Positions 24,776 through 33,329 of a DNA stretch of 64,000 bases are shown piece after piece; position 1 is the stretch's first letter; each line of letters begins with the position of its first letter. Source of the stretch: Desulfarculaceae bacterium (GTDB lineage: Bacteria; Desulfobacterota; Desulfarculia; Desulfarculales; Desulfarculaceae); assembly GCA_020444545.1 (NCBI GenBank), contig JAHLKT010000002.1, positions 526,870 to 590,869 of the forward strand, in the 5' to 3' direction. A program made the position numbers and the translations under genes. The notes beneath the pieces are model-generated. The model made no database searches and had not been told where the DNA came from. It was given only the letters and a program-made list of their open reading frames with translations.

Positions 24776-26488
24776 CTACAGAGGCTGCGCGCCGCCCTCG
24801 TTGGCCAGGCGCGCCAACAGCTCGGCCGCCTCGGCCACCGGCACCATCTCCACCTCGCCGCCGGAGCGGCGCTTCAATTCCACCGCGCCTTCCTTGAGTC
24901 CCTTGGCCCCCACCACCACCCTGAGCGGCACGCCGATCAGGTCCGCGTCCTTGAACTTCACGCCCGGCCGAAGATCGCGGTCGTCCAGGAGCACGTCCAG
25001 GCCCGCGGCGCTCAGCTTGTCGTAGAGCTCCATGGCCGTGTCCATAACCTCGCCGTCCATGGCCAGGGGCAGGATGCTGATGGAGTAGGGCGCGATGGCC
25101 AGGGGGAAGATGATGCCCCAGTCGTCGTGGCCCTGCTCAATGGCCGCGGCCACGATACGGGTCACCCCGATGCCGTAGCAGCCCATGATCACCGGGTGGG
25201 CCTGGCCCTCGGCGTCCAAGTAGTCGGCCCCCAGGGCCTGGCTGTACTTGGTGCCCAAACGGAAGATGTGGCCCACCTCAATGCCCCGGGCAAAGGTGGG
25301 CTCCTTGCCGCAGCGGGGGCAGGGGTCGCCGGGCGCGATTTCGCGCAAGTCGGCCCGCTTGGCTCCGGGCACGTCGCGGCCCAGGTGCACCCCCATCAGA
25401 TGCGCGTCGGCCGCGTTGGCTCCCACCACCATGGTGCCCAGGCGGTAGAGCTCCTGGTCGGCGTAGATGGGGATGTCCAGGCCCACCGGCCCGGTGAAGC
25501 CCACCGGCCCGCCGCTGACCTCCTTGATCACCGCCGGGGGAGCCAGCTCCAGCTCGGCCGCGCCCAACAGGTTTTTGAGCTTGATCTCGTTGAGCACCCG
25601 GTCGCCCCGCACCAGAGCAGCCACCGGTTTGCCGTCGGCCAGATAGACCAGGGTCTTGGCCACGCCGGCGGGCTCCACTTGCAGGAAGGCGGCCACCTGC
25701 TCCACGGTGTGGGCGTCCGGGGTGTCCACCCGCTCCACCGCCCGCAGGGCCTCGGGCTCCTCTCCCTCGGGCAAGACCACCTCGGCCTTTTCCAGGTTGG
25801 CCGCCCAGCCGCAAGAACAGGAGGCGATGGCGTCCTCGCCGGTCTCGGCCAGCACCATGAACTCGTGGGAGAAGGAGCCGCCGATGGCCCCGGAGTCGGC
25901 CTCCACCACCGCGAACTCCAGGCCCAGGCGGGTGAAGATCTTGCTGTAGGCGTCGTGCATCAGCTTGTAGCTGGCCGCCGAGGTCTCTTCGTCAGGGTCA
26001 AAGGAGTAGGCGTCCTTCATGATGAACTCGCGCGAGCGCATCACCCCGAAGCGGGGGCGGATCTCGTCGCGGAACTTGGTCTGGATCTGGTACAGGTTCA
26101 AGGGCATGTCGCGGTAGGAGCGCACCTCGCGCCGGATGAGGTCGGTGATGACCTCCTCGTGGGTGGGGGCCAGGCAGTAGGCGTGCTCGTGGCGGTCGAT
26201 GAAGCGAAGGAGCTCCCGGCCGTAATGATCCCAGCGCCCGGACTCCTGCCACAGGTCGGCCGGCTGGACACCGGGCATGAGGAGCTCCAGGGCCCCGGCC
26301 GCGTCCATCTCTTGGCGCACGATGCGCTCCACCTTCTTGAGCACCCGAAGGCCCAGGGGCAGCCAGGTGTAGACCCCGGCGGCCAGCTTGCGGATCATGC
26401 CCGCGCGCAGCATCAACTTGTGGCTGATCACCTCGGCCTCGGCCGGGGTCTCCTTGAGGGTGGGAATGAATGCCTGGGAGAACTTCAT
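24776..26488 (-). CDS. proS: Prolyl-tRNA synthetase (bacterial type with editing insertion)
   Basis: A 570-residue class II synthetase of the bacterial ProS type. Visible are motif 1/2 regions ([40 protein letters not shown]), the INS editing domain (about 230-380, with [20 protein letters not shown]), and motif 3 plus the anticodon-binding domain ([17 protein letters not shown]). It charges tRNA-Pro, and the INS domain hydrolyses Ala-tRNA-Pro. It begins 7 bp after ispG, so proS and ispG are cotranscribed. Confidence 0.96.
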   Translation of the reverse strand: MKFSQAFIPTLKETPAEAEVISHKLMLRAGMIRKLAAGVYTWLPLGLRVLKKVERIVRQEMDAAGALELLMPGVQPADLWQESGRWDHYGRELLRFIDRHEHAYCLAPTHEEVITDLIRREVRSYRDMPLNLYQIQTKFRDEIRPRFGVMRSREFIMKDAYSFDPDEETSAASYKLMHDAYSKIFTRLGLEFAVVEADSGAIGGSFSHEFMVLAETGEDAIASCSCGWAANLEKAEVVLPEGEEPEALRAVERVDTPDAHTVEQVAAFLQVEPAGVAKTLVYLADGKPVAALVRGDRVLNEIKLKNLLGAAELELAPPAVIKEVSGGPVGFTGPVGLDIPIYADQELYRLGTMVVGANAADAHLMGVHLGRDVPGAKRADLREIAPGDPCPRCGKEPTFARGIEVGHIFRLGTKYSQALGADYLDAEGQAHPVIMGCYGIGVTRIVAAAIEQGHDDWGIIFPLAIAPYSISILPLAMDGEVMDTAMELYDKLSAAGLDVLLDDRDLRPGVKFKDADLIGVPLRVVVGAKGLKEGAVELKRRSGGEVEMVPVAEAAELLARLANEGGAQPL

Positions 26489-26495
26489 CGCGTAC

Positions 26496-27590
26496 TTACT
26501 CGCTATCTGAATCCGGTTGAGGGGAATATTCCCGGGCGGCGCCGCGCACCGCCTTCATCAATTCTTCTAGTAGATCGGCCTCGGGCACCTTCTTGATCAC
26601 CTCGCCCTTGGCGAAGATGATGCCCGTGCCCCGGCCCCCGGCCACGCCCACGTCGGCGTGTTTGGCCTCGCCCGGGCCGTTGACCACGCAGCCCATGATG
26701 GCCACGGTGAGCGGCGCGCTGACCTTGGCCAGCTCGGGCTCGGCCCGTTCCAGCAGGCCCATGAGGTCGTACTCGGTGCGGCCGCAGGTGGGGCAGGAGA
26801 TGATCTCCACCCCCCGCTGGCGCAAGCCGCAGGCCCGCAGCAGATGCCAGGCCGCCTCCACCTCGCGCAGCGGGTCGGCGGTGAGGCTGATGCGGAAGGT
26901 GTCGCCGATGCCTTCCATGAGCAGGGGCGCCAGCCCGGCCGCGCTCTTCACCGCCCCGGCCAGGAGGCCGCCCGCCTCGGTGATGCCCAGGTGCTGGGGG
27001 TAGTCGTAGCTCTCGGCCCAGAGGCGGCAGGCGGCCAGGGTGGTCTGCACGGAGGAGGACTTGAGGCTCACCTTGATCTGGTCAAAGCGGTGGGCCTCCA
27101 ACAGGCGCACATGGCCCAGGGCCGCCTCCACCAGGGCCTGGGGCGTGGGGCCGCCGCAACGGGCCAGGATTTCCTTGGGCAGGGAGCCGGAGTTGGCTCC
27201 CACCCGGATGGGCGCGCCGGCGGCCTGAGCCGCGTCCACCACCCGGGCCACGGCACTTTCGCCGCCGATGTTGCCCGGGTTGATGCGCATCCCGGCCGCC
27301 CCGTTCTCCAGGGCAGCTACGGCCAGGCGCGGGTCGAAGTGGATGTCCGCGATCACCGGCAAGGGGCTAAGGTCGGTGATGGGTTTGAAGGCCTCGGCCG
27401 CTTCTTGATCGGGCACCGCGCAGCGCACCAGCTCGCAGCCCGCCTCGGCCAGGGCCTCGATCTGGGCCAGGGTGGCGCTCACGTCGCGGGTGTCGGTGTT
27501 GGTCATGGACTGCACCGCCACCGGCGCGCCGTGGCCCAGGGGCACGCCGCCCAAATATATGCGCCGGGTTTTGTCGCGGGTGTAGCTCAT
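26496..27590 (-). CDS. ispG: 4-hydroxy-3-methylbut-2-enyl-diphosphate synthase (IspG/GcpE)
   Basis: A 364-residue IspG. TIM-barrel half with [18 protein letters not shown] and [11 protein letters not shown]-terminal [4Fe-4S] half with the cysteine motifs [12 protein letters not shown] and [16 protein letters not shown]. The conversion is MEcPP to HMBPP, the penultimate step of the MEP isoprenoid pathway. No other MEP gene lies in the window. A small unknown gene (27621) precedes it by 30 bp on the same strand. Confidence 0.96.
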   Translation of the reverse strand: MSYTRDKTRRIYLGGVPLGHGAPVAVQSMTNTDTRDVSATLAQIEALAEAGCELVRCAVPDQEAAEAFKPITDLSPLPVIADIHFDPRLAVAALENGAAGMRINPGNIGGESAVARVVDAAQAAGAPIRVGANSGSLPKEILARCGGPTPQALVEAALGHVRLLEAHRFDQIKVSLKSSSVQTTLAACRLWAESYDYPQHLGITEAGGLLAGAVKSAAGLAPLLMEGIGDTFRISLTADPLREVEAAWHLLRACGLRQRGVEIISCPTCGRTEYDLMGLLERAEPELAKVSAPLTVAIMGCVVNGPGEAKHADVGVAGGRGTGIIFAKGEVIKKVPEADLLEELMKAVRGAAREYSPQPDSDSE

Positions 27591-27620
27591 GTCTATTCCC
27601 GTAGCGAGTCCTTCTCAGAT

Positions 27621-28058
27621 TCAGTCTCGCGCAAAAAGCAGCCCAGGGAAAGCAGTTCCAGGCACCAGCTCACCGAGCTCGCCGCCGGGCCCGGCCACAC
27701 GGCACTGCCGCCCCGGCACCCGGGTGATGATGAGCTCCTGCTCCCCGGTGCGGCTGAAATCAAAAACCTGCCCGATCCGGTCCGGCCCCAGGCCGATGAC
27801 CGCGTCGCGGCCACAGGCCAGGCCCAGGAAGGCCGGGCCTTGCTTCAGGTCCGCTGACAGGGCGGCCAGCTCATCGCTGCTGAACCCGAAGCGCCAGGGC
27901 GATTTCTGCTTGGCGTGGCGCAGCCAAAGGCGCAGCTTGTCGTTGACCAGAAAGCGGCCCCGCTCCGGCTCCAGGGGCTCCACGCGCTTGCAGGCCGGGT
28001 GGCCCAGCACCAGGCTCAGGGCCGCGCCCCGGAAAAAATCGCGGGCTGCGATAGGCAT
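27621..28058 (-). CDS. Small protein of unknown function
   Basis: A 145-residue soluble protein that I do not recognise. Noticeable stretches are FFRGAALSLVLGHPACKRVE, VNDKLRLWLRHAKQKSPWRF and FLGLACGRDAVIGLG, and a mixed alpha/beta pattern. The start codon shares its A with the stop of the upstream 187-residue gene (TGATG), so the pair is translationally coupled. Codon use is like its neighbours. The Lys-Gln-Lys-Ser-Pro-Trp block suggests a defined domain, but I cannot name it. Confidence 0.65.
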   Translation of the reverse strand: MPIAARDFFRGAALSLVLGHPACKRVEPLEPERGRFLVNDKLRLWLRHAKQKSPWRFGFSSDELAALSADLKQGPAFLGLACGRDAVIGLGPDRIGQVFDFSRTGEQELIITRVPGRQCRVAGPGGELGELVPGTAFPGLLFARD

Positions 28059-28621
28059 CAGGCCAGGCCGCCCTTAATAAACAGCTCACGGACCCCTTCC
28101 AGGGCCAGCTCGATGACCCGCCCGGCCACGGCCGAGCCGTCGCCCTTGGCATAGAAGCTCTTGACCACGCCAGCGGCCAGCACCTCCAGGGGCGTGCCGG
28201 CCAGGCCCTCGTTCAGCTTGCTCAGGCTGGTGCCCTCGTAGGCCCTGAGCGGGTGGTACATGGCCTCGGAAAGCCCGGCCATCTCCGCCTCGCTGACCAC
28301 CGGCACCAGGGGCCTGAGAATCTCATCCGCCGAGCGCCGGGCCGAGCGCGAGACCAGGACGGTTAGCTCCTCGTCCACCGCCTGCCAATAGGCCGGGTCC
28401 GCCGCCTGGTTCATGCGGGCCTTTTCCAGGGCGCAGGCCAACAGGCCGTATTGGATCTGGCCGTCCAGGGCCGCGTCCACCACCTCGCTCTGGCCCAGGG
28501 CCGCGCCCTGGATGGTGTGCTCGGAGCGCAGGGCCTGGCCCAGCAGGGCGGCGATGTCGGCCGAAAGGGCGTAGAGCGCTTCGGCGTAGGCCTGGGGGTC
28601 GGACTGGTCGGCCTGTCCCAT
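28058..28621 (-). CDS. Helical protein of unknown function
   Basis: A 187-residue, mostly helical, acidic soluble protein with no signal peptide. Repeated Ala/Leu/Glu heptads (YAEALYALSADIAALLGQAL, IQYGLLACALEKARM) suggest a helical bundle. The family is not recognised. It is coupled to the gene at 27621 by a 1-nt overlap and lies 5 bp after the DUF523 gene. The group purM-DUF523-this-27621 therefore behaves as one transcription unit. The start at 28621 is the only ATG consistent with this spacing; the frame runs on to 28975 without protein-like content. Confidence 0.65.
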   Translation of the reverse strand: MGQADQSDPQAYAEALYALSADIAALLGQALRSEHTIQGAALGQSEVVDAALDGQIQYGLLACALEKARMNQAADPAYWQAVDEELTVLVSRSARRSADEILRPLVPVVSEAEMAGLSEAMYHPLRAYEGTSLSKLNEGLAGTPLEVLAAGVVKSFYAKGDGSAVAGRVIELALEGVRELFIKGGLA

Positions 28622-28626
28622 GGGGC

Positions 28627-29085
28627 TCACTCGCCCCGGCCGCTGGCGCGCACTTCGCGCACCTCGATGCCCGCGGCCATGAGCACGGCGGTGAGCACCC
28701 CCAGGGCGGGCCCGCCGTCCGGGTTTAGGCCGGCCGGGTCGTGGCCGCAGGAAGGCGAGCGGTCTTTGAGCAGAGCCAGGCGCACGCCCTGGCGCCGGGC
28801 CTGGAGGGCAACCGCGCGGGCTCCGCGAATGAAATAGTCGCTCACGTCGCGGCCCTGGTCGTCCATGAGGCGGGCGCGGCCCTCGATGAGGTCCAGGCCC
28901 TCGCGGCCCCAGGAAGCGCCCACGAAGCGGGCCGGCGGCCGGGGCACTCCCAGGCCGCCCAGCACCTCGGGGCACAGGGCCAGAATTTCCTCGTCGCCCA
29001 CCAGGGCCTTGATCTCCTCGTTCAGGGCGTGGCGGCCGTCGTAGCGCACCTTATGCCCCAGGAGGCAAGCGGAAACCAGGATCAA
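28627..29085 (-). CDS. DUF523 family protein
   Basis: A 152-residue DUF523 protein. Conserved features are ILVSACLLGHKVRYDG at the N-terminus, LCPEVLGGLGVPRPP and LLKDRSPSCGHDP. The Cys residues in these motifs (ACL, LCPE, SCG) are conserved in the family and may bind a metal or cluster; the function is unknown. The start is TTG, overlapping the purM stop (TTGA) and preceded by GGAGG at 7 bp. Confidence 0.88.
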   Translation of the reverse strand: MILVSACLLGHKVRYDGRHALNEEIKALVGDEEILALCPEVLGGLGVPRPPARFVGASWGREGLDLIEGRARLMDDQGRDVSDYFIRGARAVALQARRQGVRLALLKDRSPSCGHDPAGLNPDGGPALGVLTAVLMAAGIEVREVRASGRGE

Positions 29086-30128
29086 GCAACCACCTCCACC
29101 ACGGACTCGCCGCCTTGGCGCGCGGCGATCTCGCCCACCAGGTAGGCCTCCTCGCCCAGCTCGGCGAGGCGGGAGATCACCGCCCCGGCCTGCTCGCCGG
29201 GCACCACTAGGGCCATGCCCAGCCCCCAGTTGAAGGTGCGGCTCATCTCGCGCTTGCTCAGGCCGCCGGCCTCTTGCAGCCAGGTGAACACCTGGGGCAC
29301 CGGCCAGGAGCCCTCGCGGATCAGGGCGCGGCAGCCTTCGGGCAGCACCCGGGGCAGGTTTTCCAGCAGGCCGCCGCCGGTGATGTGGGCCGCGGCCAAC
29401 AGCTCGAACTCGTCTTTAATTGCCAATACCGGCTTCACGTAGATCTTGGTGGGGGTGATGAGCGTCTGGCCCACCGTGCCTTCCAGGCCCTTGGCGTGGT
29501 CGTCCATGCCCAGATGGAGCTCTTCGAGCACGATCTTGCGCACCAGGGAGAAGCCGTTGGAGTGCAGGCCGCTGGAGCCCAGGCCCACGATGGCCGCGCC
29601 CGGGGCCACCCGGGAGCCGTCGATGATTGAACTGCGCTCGGCCAGCCCCACGGCAAAACCGGCCAGGTCATACTCGCCGGCCGGGTACATGCCCGGCATC
29701 TCGGCGGTTTCGCCGCCGATCAGGGCGCAGCCCGCCTGGCGGCAGCCTTCCACCACCCCGGCGATGACCGCCTCGGCCACGCCCAGCTCCAGCTTGCCCG
29801 TGGCCAGGTAGTCCAACAGGAACAGCGGCTTGGCTCCGGTGACCACGATGTCGTTGACCACCATGGCCACCATGTCGATGCCGATGGTGTCGTGCTTGCC
29901 CGTAAGAAAGGCGATCTTGAGCTTGGTGCCCACCCCGTCGGTGGAGCTGACCAGAACCGGCTCGCCGTCGGTCATGCCGGCCAGGGAGAACAGGCCCGAG
30001 AAGCCGCCCAGGCCCCCCACCACGCCCTCGGTGTGGGTGGATTTAACCAACGTGCCGATATTTTTGATGAACTGATCGGCTTTTTCTATGTCCACGCCAG
30101 CAGCGCGGTAACGGTCGTCCTGGCTCAT
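29082..30128 (-). CDS. purM: Phosphoribosylformylglycinamidine cyclo-ligase (AIR synthetase)
   Basis: A 348-residue PurM with GGLGGFSGLFSL, STDGVGTKLKIAF, GIDMVAMVVNDIVVTGAKPLF, GGETAEMPGMY and GSSGLHSNGFSLVRK, the family's ATP- and substrate-binding motifs. It makes AIR from FGAM, the fifth step of purine synthesis. No other pur gene is nearby. It is the first gene of the leftward run, with GAGGAG upstream, and diverges from recG. Confidence 0.96.
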   Translation of the reverse strand: MSQDDRYRAAGVDIEKADQFIKNIGTLVKSTHTEGVVGGLGGFSGLFSLAGMTDGEPVLVSSTDGVGTKLKIAFLTGKHDTIGIDMVAMVVNDIVVTGAKPLFLLDYLATGKLELGVAEAVIAGVVEGCRQAGCALIGGETAEMPGMYPAGEYDLAGFAVGLAERSSIIDGSRVAPGAAIVGLGSSGLHSNGFSLVRKIVLEELHLGMDDHAKGLEGTVGQTLITPTKIYVKPVLAIKDEFELLAAAHITGGGLLENLPRVLPEGCRALIREGSWPVPQVFTWLQEAGGLSKREMSRTFNWGLGMALVVPGEQAGAVISRLAELGEEAYLVGEIAARQGGESVVEVVA

Positions 30129-30205
30129 GGGGGGCTGACTCCTCTGGTTTTAACCGGCCTTAACCTTAGCAGAAATCTCGGCGGGCATAAAGCGAAGCCA
30201 CGGGC

Positions 30206-30234
30206 TTGACGCGGGCCGCCGGGGCGGGCAGAAA
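30206..30234 (+). promoter_or_regulatory. Possible promoter of recG
   Basis: TTGACG at 30206-30211, a 17-bp spacer, then CAGAAA at 30229-30234. The -10 match is weak (three of six), so this is tentative. The position about 30 bp before the TTG start suits recG. Confidence 0.3.
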
Positions 30235-30264
30235 TGGGGGGAGCAATTTTCCCTGGAGAGCCCC

Positions 30265-32379
30265 TTGCAAGCCTCGGTGACGCCTTTTGATCTGCCCTTG
30301 TTGGCCACCTCTCTGACCGCCCTGCCTGGGGTGGGGCCGGTGACCGCCCGCCGTCTGGCCGCGCGGGGCCTGCAAAGCTGGGGCGACGCCCTGTTCTTTT
30401 TGCCCGCCCGCTACCAGGACCGCCGCACTCCCACGCCCATCGCCGAGCTGAAGGAAGGCGACCTGGCCGTGGTGCGGGGCAGGGTGGCCGCCTCGGCCCT
30501 GTGGGGGCACAAGGGCAAGCTCTACCGCATGGTTATGGAAGATGCTACCGGCCGCATCACCTGCCTGTGGTTCCGCTTCAAGCGGGCTCATCTGGAAGGC
30601 TACGCCGAGGGCGCGGAGCTGTTCGTGGTGGGCGAGGTGAGCCAAGCCCCCAAGGGCGGTTTACAGCTGGTGCACCCGGAGCTTTACCGGGCCGAGGAGG
30701 TGGGGCCGGATCATCCCTCGGTGGGGCGGGTGGTGCCCATGTACCCCGAGGTGGAGGGCGTGGCCCCGGCCACCTTGCGCCGCTCCATGGCCGAGCTGAT
30801 CAACCGGGCCACGGGAGACATCCCCGACCCCTTGGCCGGGCTGCTGCCCAAAGAGTTGTATCCCTTTGCCGCCGGGGAGGCCTTGGCCCGGGCCCACCAG
30901 CCGCCCAAGGACGCGGAGCCCCAGGACCTGGACCCGGCGATTGCCCCTTGGCGCAGGGCTCTGGCCGTTAATGAGCTGATCTACTTCGAGCTGGGCCTGG
31001 CCCTCAAGCGCCGCACCCGCGAAGCCGCGACGGCCGCGCCCCTGCAAGCGCCGGGCAAGCTCCTGGCCGCCTTGCTCAAAAGCCTGCCCTTCGCTCTTAC
31101 CCCGGGCCAGAAAGAGGCCGTGGACGCCATCCGGCAGGACATGGCCCAGGGGCATCCCATGGGCCGCCTCTTGGCCGGGGACGTGGGCACCGGCAAGACG
31201 GTGGTGGCCGCCGCCGCCATCTGCCTGGCCGTGGAGGCCGGAGCCCAGGCCGCCATCATGGCCCCCACCGAGGTGCTGGCCCGGCAGCATCTGGCCACCC
31301 TACAAAGCTATCTGGAGCCGCTGGGCATCAGCATCGCCCTGGCCGTGGGCGGGGCCAATGGCAACAACGGCGCGGCTATCCGCGAGGCCGCCGCCGGGGG
31401 CGCCCAGGTTTTGGTGGGCACCCATGCCCTGTTCTCGGCCAAGGTGGCTTTCCAAAATCTTGGCCTGGCCATCATCGACGAGCAGCACCGCTTCGGGGTG
31501 CACCAGCGTTTGGCCCTGGCGGCCAAGGGCGCGCGGCCCCATCTGCTGGTGCTCTCGGCCACGCCCATCCCCCGCACCCTGGCCCTGGCCCTGGCCGGAC
31601 ATCTGGACCTGAGCGATCTGCCCGAGAAGCCCACCGGCCCGGCCAAGGTGGCTACCCGCGCCGTGGAGTTCGAGCACCGCAAGGCCGCGGTGGACGAGCT
31701 GGCCCGGGTGTTGAAGCGCGGGGAGCAGGCTTATGTGATCTGCCCCTTGGTGGAGGCCTCGGACAAGATCGAGGCCCAAGACGCAGTGGCCACGGCCCGG
31801 CGCTTGGAGGCCTACTTCCCGGATCACCGGGTGGAGCTGCTGCACGGGCGCATGGAGGGCGAGGCCCAGCAGGCCGCCCTGGCCCGCTTCCGCGCCGGTG
31901 AGAGTCGGGTGCTGGTGGCCACCACCGTGGTGGAGGTGGGGGTGGACGTTCCCGCCGCCACCCTGATGATCGTCCTGGGGGCCGAGCGCTTCGGCCTGAG
32001 TCAGCTGCACCAGCTGCGCGGCCGGGTGGGGCGGGGAGCCAAGCCCGGCGCCTGCCTGCTGGTGGCCGGACCCAACCCCGGCGACTTGGCCGCGCGGCGC
32101 TTGGCTGTGCTCACCTCGACCACCAACGGGGCCGAGATCGCCGAGGCGGACCTGTACTTGCGCGGCCCGGGCGAGGCCCTGGGCGAGAAGCAATCCGGCC
32201 TGCCGCCTTTCCGGGTGGCCCGCTGGGAGGTGGACGCCGAGTTGGTGCCGAGCCTCAGGGAGATCATCGCGGGCTGGCTGAAAGACGATCCGGAGCTGCG
32301 GAGCAAAAAGCTGGTTGCGGTGAAAAAAGAGGCGGTGCGGCGCTGGGGCCGGCGGTTGGGCCTGGTGGAAGCGGGGTAG
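30265..32379 (+). CDS. recG: ATP-dependent DNA helicase RecG
   Basis: A 704-residue RecG. The N-terminal wedge/OB domain (ALPGVGPVTARRLAARG, GDLAVVRGRVAA) is followed by superfamily 2 helicase motors: Walker A LLAGDVGTGKTVVA, motif II DEQHRFGVHQR, motif III SATPIPRTLALA, and motif VI QLHQLRGRVGRG. It remodels stalled replication forks and Holliday junctions. The start is TTG after CTGGAGAG. The length is typical of the family. It stands alone between divergent purM and a gene-poor gap. Confidence 0.96.
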   Translation: MQASVTPFDLPLLATSLTALPGVGPVTARRLAARGLQSWGDALFFLPARYQDRRTPTPIAELKEGDLAVVRGRVAASALWGHKGKLYRMVMEDATGRITCLWFRFKRAHLEGYAEGAELFVVGEVSQAPKGGLQLVHPELYRAEEVGPDHPSVGRVVPMYPEVEGVAPATLRRSMAELINRATGDIPDPLAGLLPKELYPFAAGEALARAHQPPKDAEPQDLDPAIAPWRRALAVNELIYFELGLALKRRTREAATAAPLQAPGKLLAALLKSLPFALTPGQKEAVDAIRQDMAQGHPMGRLLAGDVGTGKTVVAAAAICLAVEAGAQAAIMAPTEVLARQHLATLQSYLEPLGISIALAVGGANGNNGAAIREAAAGGAQVLVGTHALFSAKVAFQNLGLAIIDEQHRFGVHQRLALAAKGARPHLLVLSATPIPRTLALALAGHLDLSDLPEKPTGPAKVATRAVEFEHRKAAVDELARVLKRGEQAYVICPLVEASDKIEAQDAVATARRLEAYFPDHRVELLHGRMEGEAQQAALARFRAGESRVLVATTVVEVGVDVPAATLMIVLGAERFGLSQLHQLRGRVGRGAKPGACLLVAGPNPGDLAARRLAVLTSTTNGAEIAEADLYLRGPGEALGEKQSGLPPFRVARWEVDAELVPSLREIIAGWLKDDPELRSKKLVAVKKEAVRRWGRRLGLVEAG

Positions 32380-32721
32380 GGGAAGAGAAAAAAATAGGTT
32401 GGGAAAAATGGGGGGCTACTGCTGTTTGCTTGCTCCGCCGAATAACGGAATTGCAGTCCGCTACCTCGCCGCCACCCGCCGCCCAGCGTGACCGTCTTGC
32501 CTGCTTAAAGGCCAGCCTAACGGCCTGCGCCGCCCTATCTCTTATCCATTAACAACTGCCCTGCCGATGTTGTTCGGCTTGTTTTCCAGCCACGTGCGCC
32601 GCAGGGGGGCGGCAGGGAAATTTCGCCAGGGGGGAAACTTTTGGCTTTATTTGGCGCCTTTGAAAGGTAAAAAATGTAGATAGGTTGCTTTGTTATTCAC
32701 AGTGCCGATAGGGAGGATCCC
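32380..32721. other. Gene-free interval after recG
   Basis: This 342-bp interval contains short A-rich and G-rich runs (AAAAAAATAGG, GGGGGGCGGCAGGG) and is less GC-rich than its neighbours toward 32640-32720. I see no coding region, no clear terminator after recG, and no tRNA-like fold. The last 80 bp should hold the promoter of the small gene at 32722. Confidence 0.55.
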
Positions 32722-32916
32722 ATGCTTTGCAGTCTCGCCAATCTGGACCAAGGCAATCTGACCAGCATCCAGGAGCTGGAAAAGCAGGCCGGCGTAACGG
32801 TGCTGGCCTTTTCCTGCCAGGACCTGACCCCAGCGGCCCTGGATGCCGCCGTGCTCAGCCAATTGCAGAGCCTGGAAGAGAAGTTGGGCCTCTCCCTGGT
32901 GGCCATAAAGGCCTGA
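32722..32916 (+). CDS. Small 64-residue protein of unknown function
   Basis: A 64-residue predicted cytoplasmic protein with an excellent AGGGAGGA ribosome binding site 4 bp before the ATG. The sequence (LANLDQGNLTSIQELEKQAG, then AAVLSQLQSLEEKLGLSLVA) suggests a compact helix-strand-helix domain with amphipathic helices. It stands alone, converging on the HNH gene. The family is not recognised. The RBS and protein-like composition make it likely to be real. Confidence 0.65.
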   Translation: MLCSLANLDQGNLTSIQELEKQAGVTVLAFSCQDLTPAALDAAVLSQLQSLEEKLGLSLVAIKA

Positions 32917-32940
32917 GCCGGCTTCGGCCGCCAGCCGTTA

Positions 32941-33306
32941 TCAGCTCTTCTTTTTAAGCAAGTCCCCCAGGGCCGCGAAGGGCTGGTGGGTGGTGCCGCC
33001 GTCCGAGGCCTTTTGCGGCGCGTCCTGTTCATAGGACTGGGCCACCTGGTCGCGCTGATGCTCGTTGTCGTGGCAGTAAATGCACAACAGCTCCCAGTTG
33101 CTGCCGTCGGGCGGGTTGTTGTCGTGGTCGCTGTCCTTATGGTGCACGGTCAGCTCGCTGAGCCGCTTGCCGCTGAACTCGCGGCCGCAGCGCCCGCACA
33201 CGTGGGGGAACATCTTGAGCGCCTTCTCGCGGTAGGAGCGCTCACGCTCGGCCCGGTTGCGCCGGGCCTCGGACAGCAGGTTGTCCCAGTTGTTATCAGC
33301 CGCCAA
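32941..33306 (-). CDS. YajD-like HNH nuclease-family protein
   Basis: A 121-residue HNH-domain protein closely resembling E. coli YajD: SYREKALKMFPHVCGRCGRE, then ELTVHHKDSDHDNNPPDGSN and ELLCIYCHDNEHQ. Two CxxC pairs for zinc and the HH/N/H of the HNH motif are present. YajD's substrate is unknown. The start is TTG after GGAGAGGG; the open frame upstream to 33378 lies within the end of the copper gene. It is encoded 23 bp downstream of the CopA-CopB fusion. Confidence 0.9.
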   Translation of the reverse strand: MAADNNWDNLLSEARRNRAERERSYREKALKMFPHVCGRCGREFSGKRLSELTVHHKDSDHDNNPPDGSNWELLCIYCHDNEHQRDQVAQSYEQDAPQKASDGGTTHQPFAALGDLLKKKS

Positions 33307-33329
33307 CGATCCCTCTCCTTGTCGTCGCT

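Noticed and set aside
24773-26596. Very long plus-strand ORF of 607 codons opposite proS
   Set aside because: It is rich in His, Gly, Val and Gln as expected for an antisense shadow of a high-GC gene; proS on the minus strand carries full homology.
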